Assembly: GCA_038316385.1 (NCBI GenBank)
Contig: JBBQAN010000011.1
Span: 36,437 to 100,436 of the forward strand
Length of the DNA: 64,000 nt
Direction of reading: 5' to 3'
Origin: SZAS-103 sp038316385
GTDB taxonomy: Bacteria > Pseudomonadota > Gammaproteobacteria > Xanthomonadales > Xanthomonadaceae
The translations under genes were made by a program, and so were the position numbers. Below the pieces are notes generated by a model. It was given only the letters and a program-made list of their open reading frames with translations. It ran no database searches and was not told the DNA's origin. Shown here one piece after another: positions 35,551 to 43,749 of the stretch; within the stretch, counting starts at the first letter, position 1; each line of letters opens with the position of its first letter.

Positions 35551-37578
35551 TCATGCCAATGTTCTTTCGCGGTGCCGATCAAGCAGTTGTGGCATTGGCG
35601 CAAACCTTTCTGGCAACACGATCTGAGCACCATCAACGCGCCAAAATACATCGCGTAAGAATGCGTCTTTTGTCGCCTTCAGGCGGCTCGAAAGGATCAG
35701 ACGAAAATCTTCGTCGAGGGTAAAAAGGTGTGCGTCGAAAGCCTTGTCGTGAATCGCTGAGAGGCATAAGCCATTGCTCGGATTGAGCCGGTTTGTCTTG
35801 TCCTCACTCCAAGGCACGATATGGCTGGCGACAAGCAGGCGCGGGTCCGACACACCCGATATGCAGCAGCGACCGCGATAACTGCTTAGTACCGCGCGAC
35901 GGAAAAAGTGCTGCTTGAGGCGCTGTTGCACGATCGCAGTGCGTGTTTCGCCAGTGAAATCGGCCAACGAGAAATCACTTATTGGTTCGCTGAGTGTCGC
36001 GTCCTTCACGCCGTGTTCGCGTAGCAAATATCGATGCAATTCCTCGCACTCGACGGCAAGCCGTTCCCAGTCGGCATGGAACTCATTCCAAATTTCGCGA
36101 TCAAGATTGGATGCGTTACTTAGTCCTGTGCGTCCGCTTGCGATGATTGCGGGATCGAGACTCGCGAAGTTTGTGCATTTCATCGCCACTGCGCCTGGCG
36201 TGCGACCAATCAATTTCGCAAGTTCGATGACATTCTTGTTCTTGCCGTGCAGTTGGCCAAACGACGTCTGACAATAAAAATAGAACGCGAGCTTTAATTG
36301 TTCGCGTGTCCAATTTCCAGTTGCGGCGAACGCATCTTTGGGGATCTTAGACGTATCGGTCACGGCAGTTCCCTTGGCGACGATATTCGACACCACGCAC
36401 TCTGCTACAGCCGCGATCATCGGCACAACTGCCGCTTGCGAAAACTGCTTGTAAGCCTGCGTATCGCTAACCGGAATCTTGAACGTCGCAGGAAACCCCA
36501 TCAGCCGCGCACACTCGCGTGGCGTCAATCGTCGTGGGCGTTTGCGTTTGCCTTGTGAGATCAGCACTTCCGACCCGTCCTTGTAATAGCGCGCCGACAA
36601 CGTACGCGTCACGCTGTCGCCATCCACCAGCCCGAAACCGAAGCCATTGCCTGCGGCCTTGTGCTTTTTTGCGTAGGCCTGCAGATAGGCCCACAGATTC
36701 GGCGTGAGTGTGTATTTGCTATCGATGGTCGCCTTGTCGCCATGCGTCCAAGGTGATTCTGCCGGCTCGCTGCCATCCTGCGGATGCAGGATCGACACGA
36801 GTTTCGGGCCGTACGCAGGCAGGCGCAGGTCGTCCCATGTAAATCCGCAAGGCTCGCGAAAGCCGACGATCAGAATGCGTTCGCGGTGCTGCGGCACAAA
36901 GCGCTGGCCGTCGATCACCTTGTAGTGAACTTCATAACCGAGTTCCTCGCGCAGCACTTTCAGGATCGTCGCAAACGTCTTGCCCTTATCGTGCGAGACG
37001 AGATTCTTCACGTTCTCCAGCAGGAACGCCTTGGGCTTCTTCTCGGCGATGATGCGCGCCACGTCATAGAACAGCGTGCCCTGTGTGGTGCACTCGAATC
37101 CGTGCGGACGCCCAAGCGCGTTCTTCTTCGACACTCCGGCGATGCTGAAAGGCTGACACGGAAATCCGGCCAGCAACACATCATGATCCGGCACGTCGGC
37201 CGCATCGACTTTCGTGATGTCGCCTTCGAGCCGATGCCCCGGTTGATGCGGAAAATTGGCGAGATAGGTCTTCTGCGCAAACGCGTTCCACTCGCTGGTG
37301 AACACACATTGCCCGCCATGCCGCTCGAAGCCGAGCCGGATGCCGCCAATGCCGGCGAACAGATCGATAAAGGTGAACGCGCAATCGTCGTTGGCCGGTG
37401 CGGTGATCAGCGGCAGGATGCGCTGGCGAATCGCATCGACCCGATACGCCGGCACCTCTTCCTTGATCTGCCAGCGCCGGAACGTGGATTCGTTGACTTC
37501 CAGCAGTTCGGCCAACTGCTTCTGCGTATAGCGGGCACGGGCCTGACGCAAAGTTTCGAGAGCAACAACGGCATTCAT
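35551..37578 (-). CDS. DNA (cytosine-5) methyltransferase fused to HNH endonuclease
   Basis: A 675-residue fusion. Residues 1-60 form a helix-turn-helix (YTQKQLAELLEVNESTFRRWQIKEEVPAYRVDAIRQRI). Residues 66-400 are an M.EcoRII/Dcm-like C5-methyltransferase: FIDLFAGIGGIRLGFE (motif I), GFPCQPFS with catalytic Cys141 (IV), ENVKNLVSHDKG (VI), QHRERILIVGF (VIII) and RRLTPRECARLMGFP (IX). At residue 406 an in-frame GTG (36363) preceded by AAGGGA starts VTDTSKIPKDAFAATGNW, the N-terminus of an otherwise 270-residue HNH nuclease with SHIVPW (His586), NGL (Asn602) and HDKAFD (His610). So the nuclease may also be made alone. By family the methyltransferase may target CCWGG. Confidence 0.88.
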   Translation of the reverse strand: MNAVVALETLRQARARYTQKQLAELLEVNESTFRRWQIKEEVPAYRVDAIRQRILPLITAPANDDCAFTFIDLFAGIGGIRLGFERHGGQCVFTSEWNAFAQKTYLANFPHQPGHRLEGDITKVDAADVPDHDVLLAGFPCQPFSIAGVSKKNALGRPHGFECTTQGTLFYDVARIIAEKKPKAFLLENVKNLVSHDKGKTFATILKVLREELGYEVHYKVIDGQRFVPQHRERILIVGFREPCGFTWDDLRLPAYGPKLVSILHPQDGSEPAESPWTHGDKATIDSKYTLTPNLWAYLQAYAKKHKAAGNGFGFGLVDGDSVTRTLSARYYKDGSEVLISQGKRKRPRRLTPRECARLMGFPATFKIPVSDTQAYKQFSQAAVVPMIAAVAECVVSNIVAKGTAVTDTSKIPKDAFAATGNWTREQLKLAFYFYCQTSFGQLHGKNKNVIELAKLIGRTPGAVAMKCTNFASLDPAIIASGRTGLSNASNLDREIWNEFHADWERLAVECEELHRYLLREHGVKDATLSEPISDFSLADFTGETRTAIVQQRLKQHFFRRAVLSSYRGRCCISGVSDPRLLVASHIVPWSEDKTNRLNPSNGLCLSAIHDKAFDAHLFTLDEDFRLILSSRLKATKDAFLRDVFWRVDGAQIVLPERFAPMPQLLDRHRERTLA

Positions 37579-37605
37579 GGTCGTGATTTTCGCTGGGACT
37601 GATAG

Positions 37606-37620
37606 CGTGCATCATGCACG
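37606..37620. promoter_or_regulatory. Palindrome upstream of the methyltransferase gene
   Basis: CGTGCAT-C-ATGCACG is a perfect inverted repeat 28 bp upstream of the methyltransferase ATG. Methyltransferases of the EcoRII/SsoII group have N-terminal HTH domains that repress their own promoters through such sites. This protein has that domain, so an autoregulatory operator is a specific but untested inference. Confidence 0.5.
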
Positions 37621-37717
37621 ATAATCGACCCTTTTCAAGAAGAAGTTTCGAGATTGTTGCGCGACGCTGTCTCGTCATCTGCGACGGCCGATTGATCTGC
37701 GTATTCGATGGAGTAAA

Positions 37718-37732
37718 GTAAGGATTCCTTAC
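37718..37732. promoter_or_regulatory. Operator-like palindrome before the AbrB-type antitoxin gene
   Basis: GTAAGGA-T-TCCTTAC, a perfect palindrome 17 bp before the ATG at 37749, partly overlapping a TAAAGT/TTGATC promoter-like pair (37692-37719). Antitoxins of the AbrB fold repress their own operons. Confidence 0.5.
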
Positions 37733-37748
37733 ATTACCCGTGCTTCCC

Positions 37749-38057
37749 ATGCTCGCCAAGCTCACCTCCAAGAACCAGCTCACTCTACCCAAAGCCGCCA
37801 CCGCCGCAGTCGGACCTGCGGAGTATTTTGATGTGGAGACGCGCGACGGCGCGATCATCCTCACACCGGTGCGCATCCAGCGCGGCGATGCAGTGCGCGC
37901 GAAGCTGGCCGAGTTGGCGTTGACGCAAGCCGACCTCGATGAGGCTGTCGCGTGGACGCGGCGGCGGGTGGCCGAGTCGCCGGCCGGCTACGCCACCAAA
38001 CGGGCGGCACCTGGCGTCGCGAAGAAGCCGCGGAAGGCCGGCAAGCGAAAACCGTGA
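37749..38057 (+). CDS. AbrB/MazE-type antitoxin
   Basis: A 102-residue antitoxin. The N-terminus is the swapped-hairpin AbrB DNA-binding fold (MLAKLTSKNQLTLPKAATAAVGPAEYFDVETRDGAIILTPVRI), the C-terminus a helix plus a very basic tail (KRAAPGVAKKPRKAGKRKP) likely to wrap or bind the toxin or DNA. The ATG at 37749 begins the domain. Its TGA overlaps the GTG start of the PIN toxin by 4 bp (GTGA), the standard coupled arrangement. Confidence 0.82.
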   Translation: MLAKLTSKNQLTLPKAATAAVGPAEYFDVETRDGAIILTPVRIQRGDAVRAKLAELALTQADLDEAVAWTRRRVAESPAGYATKRAAPGVAKKPRKAGKRKP

Positions 38058-38482
38058 GCCGCGCGCCCAGGGTGGTGCTGGATACGAATGTCGTGTTGTC
38101 GACGCTACTGTTCCGGAGCGGTGTAGCCGGGCAGTTGCGCGATGCGTGGCAGCGCGGGAAATTTCGACCCTTGGTGAGCACCGCGACAGCGCAGGAATTG
38201 ATCCGCGTGCTGGCCTATCCGAAGTTCCGCCTCACCGCGAACGAGCAACACGAACTGCTGGCCGACTATCTACCGTACGCGACGACCGTGCGGATTCCGC
38301 AGCAGCCACCGATTGTTCCCGATTGTCGCGATCCTTTCGATGCGCCATTCCTGCAACTGGCTGTGGTAGGCAACGCCGGCGTGCTGGTCAGTGGCGACAA
38401 GGATTTGTTGGCGCTGGCGGGAACGTGCAAGTTCGACATCTTGTCGCCGGCAGCCTTCCTCGAAAAGTTGCTGGCGAGATAA
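38054..38482 (+). CDS. PIN-domain toxin of a type II toxin-antitoxin pair
   Basis: A 142-residue ribonuclease candidate of the PIN family usually annotated as 'toxin component, PIN family' (COG1569 type). The GTG at 38054 overlaps the antitoxin stop. Acidic active-site residues are visible: VVLDTNVVLS (first Asp), ATAQELIRVLAYPKF (Glu), CRDPFDAPFLQLA (Asp) and VSGDKDLLAL (Asp). All are intact, so the toxin is probably functional and held in check by the AbrB-type protein. Confidence 0.85.
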   Translation: MSRAPRVVLDTNVVLSTLLFRSGVAGQLRDAWQRGKFRPLVSTATAQELIRVLAYPKFRLTANEQHELLADYLPYATTVRIPQQPPIVPDCRDPFDAPFLQLAVVGNAGVLVSGDKDLLALAGTCKFDILSPAAFLEKLLAR

Positions 38483-38505
38483 GAAAACCAACCCGCTTGC
38501 ATCGC

Positions 38506-38522
38506 GTATCGCTACACGATAC
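38506..38522. promoter_or_regulatory. Operator-like inverted repeat before higB
   Basis: GTATCG-ctaca-CGATAC, a perfect 6-bp inverted repeat ending 8 bp before the higB ATG. HigA antitoxins repress their operon through palindromes overlapping the promoter. Confidence 0.55.
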
Positions 38523-38530
38523 AGTGCCGC

Positions 38531-38809
38531 ATGATCGTCGGCATCCGCCATAAGGGTCTGGAAACTTTTTACCGGACGGGCTCCACGCGCGGCATTCAAT
38601 CGGCGCATGCAAGCAAACTGTCGCTCATCCTCGGCGCGCTGGACGTATCCGACAAGCCGAGCGAACTGACACTGCCAGCGTTCAAGCTGCATCCGCTCAA
38701 GGGTCGGCTGCAAGGCCAATGGTCGATCTGGGTCAACGGCAACTGGCGCGTTACCTTCCGTTTCACCGGCACCGATGTCGAACTGGTCGATTACCAGGAC
38801 TACCACTGA
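38531..38809 (+). CDS. higB: HigB-type toxin (RelE/ParE superfamily)
   Basis: A 92-residue mRNA interferase candidate: MIVGIRHKGLETFYRTGSTRGIQSAHASKLSLILGALD, then LPAFKLHPLKGRLQGQWSIWVNGNWRVTFRF and a C-terminal DVELVDYQDYH. This is the HigB pattern, including the conserved LHxLKG and WSIxVNGxWRxTF segments. HigB cuts mRNA on the ribosome. The toxin-first order with the antitoxin 13 bp downstream is characteristic of higBA. Confidence 0.9.
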   Translation: MIVGIRHKGLETFYRTGSTRGIQSAHASKLSLILGALDVSDKPSELTLPAFKLHPLKGRLQGQWSIWVNGNWRVTFRFTGTDVELVDYQDYH

Positions 38810-38822
38810 AAGGATCATCGCG

Positions 38823-39104
38823 ATGATGAAGAACCCTCCCCATCCCGGTGCGATGCTGCGCGAAGCCGTGTTGACGCCGCTGGACCTCGCGGTTACCGAG
38901 GCGGCGACGCGGCTTGGCATGTCGCGCGTCGCACTGTCGCGGGTGCTCAACGGTCGCGCGGGCATCAGCCCGGATCTGGCGATACGGCTCGAACGCGCTG
39001 GCGTAAGCACGGCGCGTTTCTGGCTGGCCTTGCAGTCGAACCATGATCTGGCGCAAGCCTTGCAGCGCGATCAACCTCGCGTCAAGGCGTTGTGCGCTGC
39101 CTGA
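38823..39104 (+). CDS. higA: HigA-type antitoxin (XRE family)
   Basis: A 93-residue DNA-binding antitoxin: MMKNPPHPGAMLREAVLTPLDLAVTEAATRLGMSRVALSRVLNGRAGISPDLAIRLERAG contains the HTH at about residues 25-50. The start is one of two adjacent ATGs (38823 or 38826). It neutralises HigB and represses the operon. The gene converges with vapC, with 37 bp between the stops. Confidence 0.92.
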   Translation: MMKNPPHPGAMLREAVLTPLDLAVTEAATRLGMSRVALSRVLNGRAGISPDLAIRLERAGVSTARFWLALQSNHDLAQALQRDQPRVKALCAA

Positions 39105-39141
39105 GCCACGGACGCAACCGGTACGCGATCCGCATCGCACA

Positions 39142-39639
39142 TCACCCAATCACATGCAACGCCGCCTCGCCGCCATGCACTGCGTCGGCGACAAGGCGCT
39201 TGTCGAAGGTGGCGAGCTTGCCGCCGTGCTTGACGGCGAGTGCAAGCAGATAAGCGTCGGTGACGCGTGCGCTGACGAGCTTGCTGTGCACGAAACAGGT
39301 TTCATCGAGCAGGCTTGCATCGTCCGCCCAGAATTGATGTCCGGCCAGTGCGCACAATTCGGACAACGCGTCTGCGACGACTCCCGCGCCGCCCGGCGAG
39401 TTCGAATACTTCGGCTGGCTTGCGATTCGCGCGACTCCGTTCTGGGTCAAAGGACATGTCGCCCAGCGCAAGTTTTTCTCGCGCTGGAACCAGCCGTGCG
39501 CAGCTTCGTGAAACGCATGCATCGGATCGAGTAACGCCAACAGGATGTTGATGTCGAGCAGATACGTGTACCCATCAGCACTCGGCCAACTGGCGGATTG
39601 ATCGCGGACCTGTGAAATCTGGCGCGGCTTGACGCTCAA
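39142..39639 (-). CDS. vapC: VapC-type PIN-domain toxin
   Basis: A 165-residue ribonuclease toxin. No ATG or GTG is available in frame near the domain start; a TTG at 39639 overlaps the vapB stop (TTGA) and is the likely start, giving a 22-residue leader before YTYLLDINILLALLD with the first Asp. Further motifs are WATCPLTQNGVARIAS, VTDAYLLALAVKHGG and LATFDKRL. The usual second acidic position reads Gln in PLTQNG, a form I associate with this VapC subfamily, so activity is likely but not certain. Confidence 0.85.
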   Translation of the reverse strand: MSVKPRQISQVRDQSASWPSADGYTYLLDINILLALLDPMHAFHEAAHGWFQREKNLRWATCPLTQNGVARIASQPKYSNSPGGAGVVADALSELCALAGHQFWADDASLLDETCFVHSKLVSARVTDAYLLALAVKHGGKLATFDKRLVADAVHGGEAALHVIG

Positions 39640-39863
39640 GGCATTTCGTCGCGCAAGCGGTTGACCAATTCCATGGTCACGATCTTGGCGCCCGGTCGAA
39701 TCGGGAACAGACGGATGCCATTGCGATATTCCGGTGCCGATGTTGGCATCAGTGCCTTGCGTGCGAGTTCGGAAATCACTTCGCCGATGGTTTTGTCCTG
39801 CTGATCGGCAAGTGCGCGTGCGGCGGCGAGGACGTCGTCGTCGATGGCCAGGGTGGTGCGCAT
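39636..39863 (-). CDS. vapB: VapB-type ribbon-helix-helix antitoxin
   Basis: A 75-residue antitoxin with MRTTLAIDDDVLAAARALADQQDKTIGEVISELARKAL, a ribbon-helix-helix DNA-binding module, followed by a toxin-binding tail (YRNGIRLFPIRPGAKIVTMELVNRLRDEMP). The ATG at 39863 begins the domain. Its stop overlaps the vapC start. A tandem GCATCAC repeat lies about 35 bp upstream of its start. Confidence 0.88.
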   Translation of the reverse strand: MRTTLAIDDDVLAAARALADQQDKTIGEVISELARKALMPTSAPEYRNGIRLFPIRPGAKIVTMELVNRLRDEMP

Positions 39864-39898
39864 GTTGGATTTCTCGTGATCTTCGATATGAATGCATA

Positions 39899-39919
39899 GC
39901 ATCACGCATCACGCATCAC
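39899..39919. repeat. Three tandem GCATCAC heptamers
   Basis: Three perfect copies of GCATCAC end to end, between the divergent vapB and ahcY promoters. They could bind VapB, an RHH protein that likes short direct or inverted repeats, or could be chance. Confidence 0.5.
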
Positions 39920-39928
39920 TTTTCAAGC

Positions 39929-39960
39929 TTCATCCTTTCATCGCGATCATGCGATATGAT
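39929..39960 (+). promoter_or_regulatory. ahcY promoter region with shared 14-mer
   Basis: TTCATCCTTTCATC at 39929-39942 is identical to the metK leader motif at 29026-29039. ATCAT-gcgat-ATGAT (39946-39960) is an inverted repeat whose right half forms a TATGAT -10 candidate (39955-39960) just before the riboswitch. The -35 is weak, which would fit an activator or a repressor site; this is inference. Confidence 0.45.
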
Positions 39961-39969
39961 GGCCACCTG

Positions 39970-40056
39970 CCGCCGAGGGGCGCTGCAAGCCCGGTTCGCG
40001 CAACGCGAGCAAGGGAACAGGCTCGGCGAGGCTTCATCCGTTGCAACGGCGCCTAC
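39970..40056 (+). promoter_or_regulatory. S-adenosylhomocysteine (SAH) riboswitch
   Basis: The sequence carries the conserved blocks of the SAH (ahcY-type) riboswitch: CCGAGGGGCGCTGCAAG (39972-39989), then CAGGCTCGG (40018-40026) and TTGCAACGGCGCC (40041-40053). CGCCGAG (39971-39977) pairs perfectly with CTCGGCG (40022-40028), and GGCGC/TGCAA blocks at the two ends are mutually complementary as needed for the outer stem and pseudoknot. It precedes ahcY by 53 nt. Known SAH riboswitches turn on ahcY when SAH accumulates, which matches the gene here. Confidence 0.92.
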
Positions 40057-40066
40057 CCCACCCCAA

Positions 40067-40091
40067 CCCTCCCCTGTAAGCAAGGGAGGGG
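40067..40091. repeat. Palindromic repeat between riboswitch and ahcY start
   Basis: CCCTCCC(C)...GGGAGGG(G) forms a 7-bp stem with a 10-nt loop inside the ahcY leader, 19 bp before the ATG. The same kind of element (CCCTCCCC...GGGGAGGG) occurs at 42181-42206. It has no T-tract, so it is not an obvious terminator. Confidence 0.65.
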
Positions 40092-40109
40092 ACAAACTGG
40101 AGTTTCGCC

Positions 40110-41555
<1,446 letters not shown>

Positions 41556-41578
41556 TCGCTTTCACAACTGCATCTGGA

Positions 41579-42232
41579 ATGCGCGCGATCGCCGTACTGG
41601 CCGTCGTGTTGCTCGCGGGTAGCGCTGCTGTTGTGGCGCGCCCGCTGCACACGTCCGATCACACGGCGTTGGCGCATCCGTCAGCCGAGGTGATCGCACA
41701 GGTGGATCGCCTGCTGCCCGGTGCGATCGCGTTGATCGAATCCACCGAAGCGAATGCATTGGCGCATGGACGACCGCTGAGCGCCGACGAAATCGCGTTG
41801 GCGCGCGGTGTCGGCGTCGCCGCGCCGGAGCGTGTGCGGGTGCTCGAGGAATCGGAATTGCCGGGCGCCGATCAACCCATGTTCGCGATGCTGATCCGTA
41901 CGCTGGGCGAACAGAATCCGCATCGCTGGGGGCTCACTGTGCGCTACGGAATCGTGTTCAAGACGCATCCACCGAAAGCGCTACTCGCGCACGAATTACG
42001 TCATGTAGCGCAGTACGAACGGCTTGGCTTGCAGGGTTTCACGAAGCGTTACATCACCGAATTGCTGACCGTCGGCTACGCGCTCGCGCCGTTGGAAACC
42101 GACGCACAAATGGCCGCCGCGCCGTACATCGATCCTGCTCAGAAACAAAATAATTGTCCGGATCGATTCCTCCACCCTTGCCCTCCCCCGCAGCCGCAGG
42201 GGAGGGAAACCGGATCGCACTCAACGCATTGA
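41579..42232 (+). CDS. Exported hypothetical protein with HExxH motif
   Basis: A 217-residue protein of unknown family. A signal peptide (MRAIAVLAVVLLAGSAAVVA) precedes a domain ending in LLAHELRHVAQYERLGLQGF (about residues 138-157), a zinc-metallopeptidase-like HExxH. The last 25 or so residues (CPDRFLHPCPPPQPQGRETGSHSTH) are encoded by an intergenic-type palindrome, so the original C-terminus may have ended near residue 190 and been extended by repeat insertion. It starts 24 bp after ahcY and ends 25 bp before metF, and so is probably co-transcribed with them. Confidence 0.7.
   Translation: MRAIAVLAVVLLAGSAAVVARPLHTSDHTALAHPSAEVIAQVDRLLPGAIALIESTEANALAHGRPLSADEIALARGVGVAAPERVRVLEESELPGADQPMFAMLIRTLGEQNPHRWGLTVRYGIVFKTHPPKALLAHELRHVAQYERLGLQGFTKRYITELLTVGYALAPLETDAQMAAAPYIDPAQKQNNCPDRFLHPCPPPQPQGRETGSHSTH
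42181..42206. repeat. Palindromic repeat inside the 3' end of the HExxH gene
   Basis: CCCTCCCC-cgcagccgca-GGGGAGGG, a perfect 8-bp stem, within coding sequence. It is the same element type as 40067-40091. Confidence 0.65.
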
Positions 42233-42236
42233 GTGC
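42217..42236 (+). promoter_or_regulatory. Hairpin just before metF
   Basis: GCACTCAA-CGCA-TTGAGTGC is a perfect 8-bp stem overlapping the stop of the preceding gene and ending 20 bp before the metF ATG. No T-tract follows, so RNA processing, stability or translational control is more likely than termination. Confidence 0.45.
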
Positions 42237-42256
42237 GAAGTTGCATAAGGATTGCC

Positions 42257-43090
42257 ATGAACCGCGCCATTCCAGTTTCGTTCGAGTTCTATCCGCCAAA
42301 AACCGACGAGCAGCGCGAGCAGCTCGACCGCACGACCGAACGCTTGAAGGCGCACGCGCCCGAATACGTGTCGTGCACGTTCGGTGCGGGCGGTTCGACG
42401 CTCAGCTATACCGCCGAGACGGTGCGGCACCTGCTGCAGCATCATCGACTCGATGCCGCGCCGCATCTTTCATGCGTGGGCGGCACGCGCGCCGAAATCG
42501 CCGAACTATTACGCACCTATCGCGAACTCGGTTGCAAACGCATCGTCGCTTTGCGCGGCGATCTGCCATCGGGGATGGGCCACCCGGGCGATCTGCGCTA
42601 TGCCGCCGACCTAATCGGCTTCATCCGCGCCGAGCACGGCGATGCGTTCCACATCGAGGCCGGCTGTTACCCGGAAACGCATCCGCAGGCGGACGACGCG
42701 CTGACCGACATGAAACATTTCAAGAGCAAGATCGATGCTGGCGCAGACGGTGCGATCACCCAATACTTCTACAACGCGGATGCGTATTTCCATTTCGTCG
42801 ATGCGGCGCGCAAGCTCGGCATCGGCATTCCGATCACGCCCGGCATCATGCCGATCGCGAACTTCACTCAATTGCGGCGGTTTTCGGAAGCCTGCGGTGC
42901 GGAGATTCCGCGCTGGGTCGGCAAGCGCATGCAAGCTTACGGCGACGATGCCGGCGCGGTTCGCGCATTCGCGACCGATCTGGTGGGAGGCTTGTGCCAG
43001 CGCTTGATTGACGGCGGCGCACCGGCGCTGCATTTCTACACCCTGAATCTGTCGAAGCCGACACTCGCCATTCTCGAACGATTGGGTTGA
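42257..43090 (+). CDS. metF: 5,10-Methylenetetrahydrofolate reductase
   Basis: Reduces 5,10-methylene-THF to 5-methyl-THF with FAD and NAD(P)H, supplying methyl groups for methionine synthesis. The 277-residue protein begins MNRAIPVSFEFYPPKTDEQRE with the catalytic Glu in SFEFYPPK; GAGGST near 46, LRGDLP near 108 and KIDAGADGAITQYFYN near 163-178 are FAD and substrate elements. The ATG at 42257 has AAGGA 7 nt upstream. With metK and ahcY it completes most of the SAM/methyl cycle in this region; no methionine synthase is in the window. Confidence 0.96.
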   Translation: MNRAIPVSFEFYPPKTDEQREQLDRTTERLKAHAPEYVSCTFGAGGSTLSYTAETVRHLLQHHRLDAAPHLSCVGGTRAEIAELLRTYRELGCKRIVALRGDLPSGMGHPGDLRYAADLIGFIRAEHGDAFHIEAGCYPETHPQADDALTDMKHFKSKIDAGADGAITQYFYNADAYFHFVDAARKLGIGIPITPGIMPIANFTQLRRFSEACGAEIPRWVGKRMQAYGDDAGAVRAFATDLVGGLCQRLIDGGAPALHFYTLNLSKPTLAILERLG

Positions 43091-43119
43091 CCTTCACTTG
43101 GCCGGCGTATGCTGCGTCG

Positions 43120-43671
43120 ATGCGCATAGGTTTCCTCTTGCTGTGCTTGTTGATGCTCGCCGCACTGCCAGCGCACGCGGCGGATGTGCACCGTTGCGTT
43201 GGCGCAGATGGCGGCGCGATCTTTACTGACAAGCTGTGCGCCGATATCGGTGCGAGCGTGCGTCCGGAACCTGCAGCGCGCATCTCCGGCACCAACAGCA
43301 CCGGGCGTCTGGGCACGCGCGGTTGCGCGCGCACGGCCGACGAAATGCGACACGGTTTGCAAGCCGCGCTCGACGACCACAACGTGAATCAGGTCGCGGC
43401 GTTCTATCACTGGCCGGGCATCAGCGGCGCGGAATCAGAAGGCATCCTTAAACGTCTGCAGATCATCGCCAATCGCCCGCTGGTATCGGTGCAACTGATT
43501 CACGCGCGCGAACCGCCGGACGCCGACGGTTTCCAGACCGTTGCATCCACACAGGAGTCCGAGGCAATCGCCGTCGAACTGATGCAGGCGCGCTCCGGCA
43601 ACGATCCGACGTCGGTGCGCACGACGCTGGCGGTGACGCATTACATCGGTTGCCTGTGGATCCATTTCTGA
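43120..43671 (+). CDS. Exported protein with DUF4124-like N-terminus
   Basis: A 183-residue exported protein. The signal peptide MRIGFLLLCLLMLAALPAHA precedes ADVHRCVGADGGAIFTDKLC, which resembles the DUF4124 pattern (two cysteines around a D-G-x-x-x-x-(S/T)-D core). The rest (QAALDDHNVNQVAAFYHWPGISG and VTHYIGCLWIHF) is unassigned. The ATG at 43120 starts the signal peptide, 29 bp after metF, so it may ride on the metF transcript. Confidence 0.65.
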   Translation: MRIGFLLLCLLMLAALPAHAADVHRCVGADGGAIFTDKLCADIGASVRPEPAARISGTNSTGRLGTRGCARTADEMRHGLQAALDDHNVNQVAAFYHWPGISGAESEGILKRLQIIANRPLVSVQLIHAREPPDADGFQTVASTQESEAIAVELMQARSGNDPTSVRTTLAVTHYIGCLWIHF

Positions 43672-43749
43672 TCGCGTTCTGATCGCGCCGGGGTGTTCAG
43701 CGTCGGAACGCAGGCGCAGAATGTGGGCTTGAGCCGCATGGAGCTTCGC

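Noticed and set aside
34404..39930. CRISPR array or phage genes within the accessory island
   Set aside because: No regularly spaced repeats, integrase, transposase or phage structural genes were seen; the repeats present are palindromic REP-like elements.
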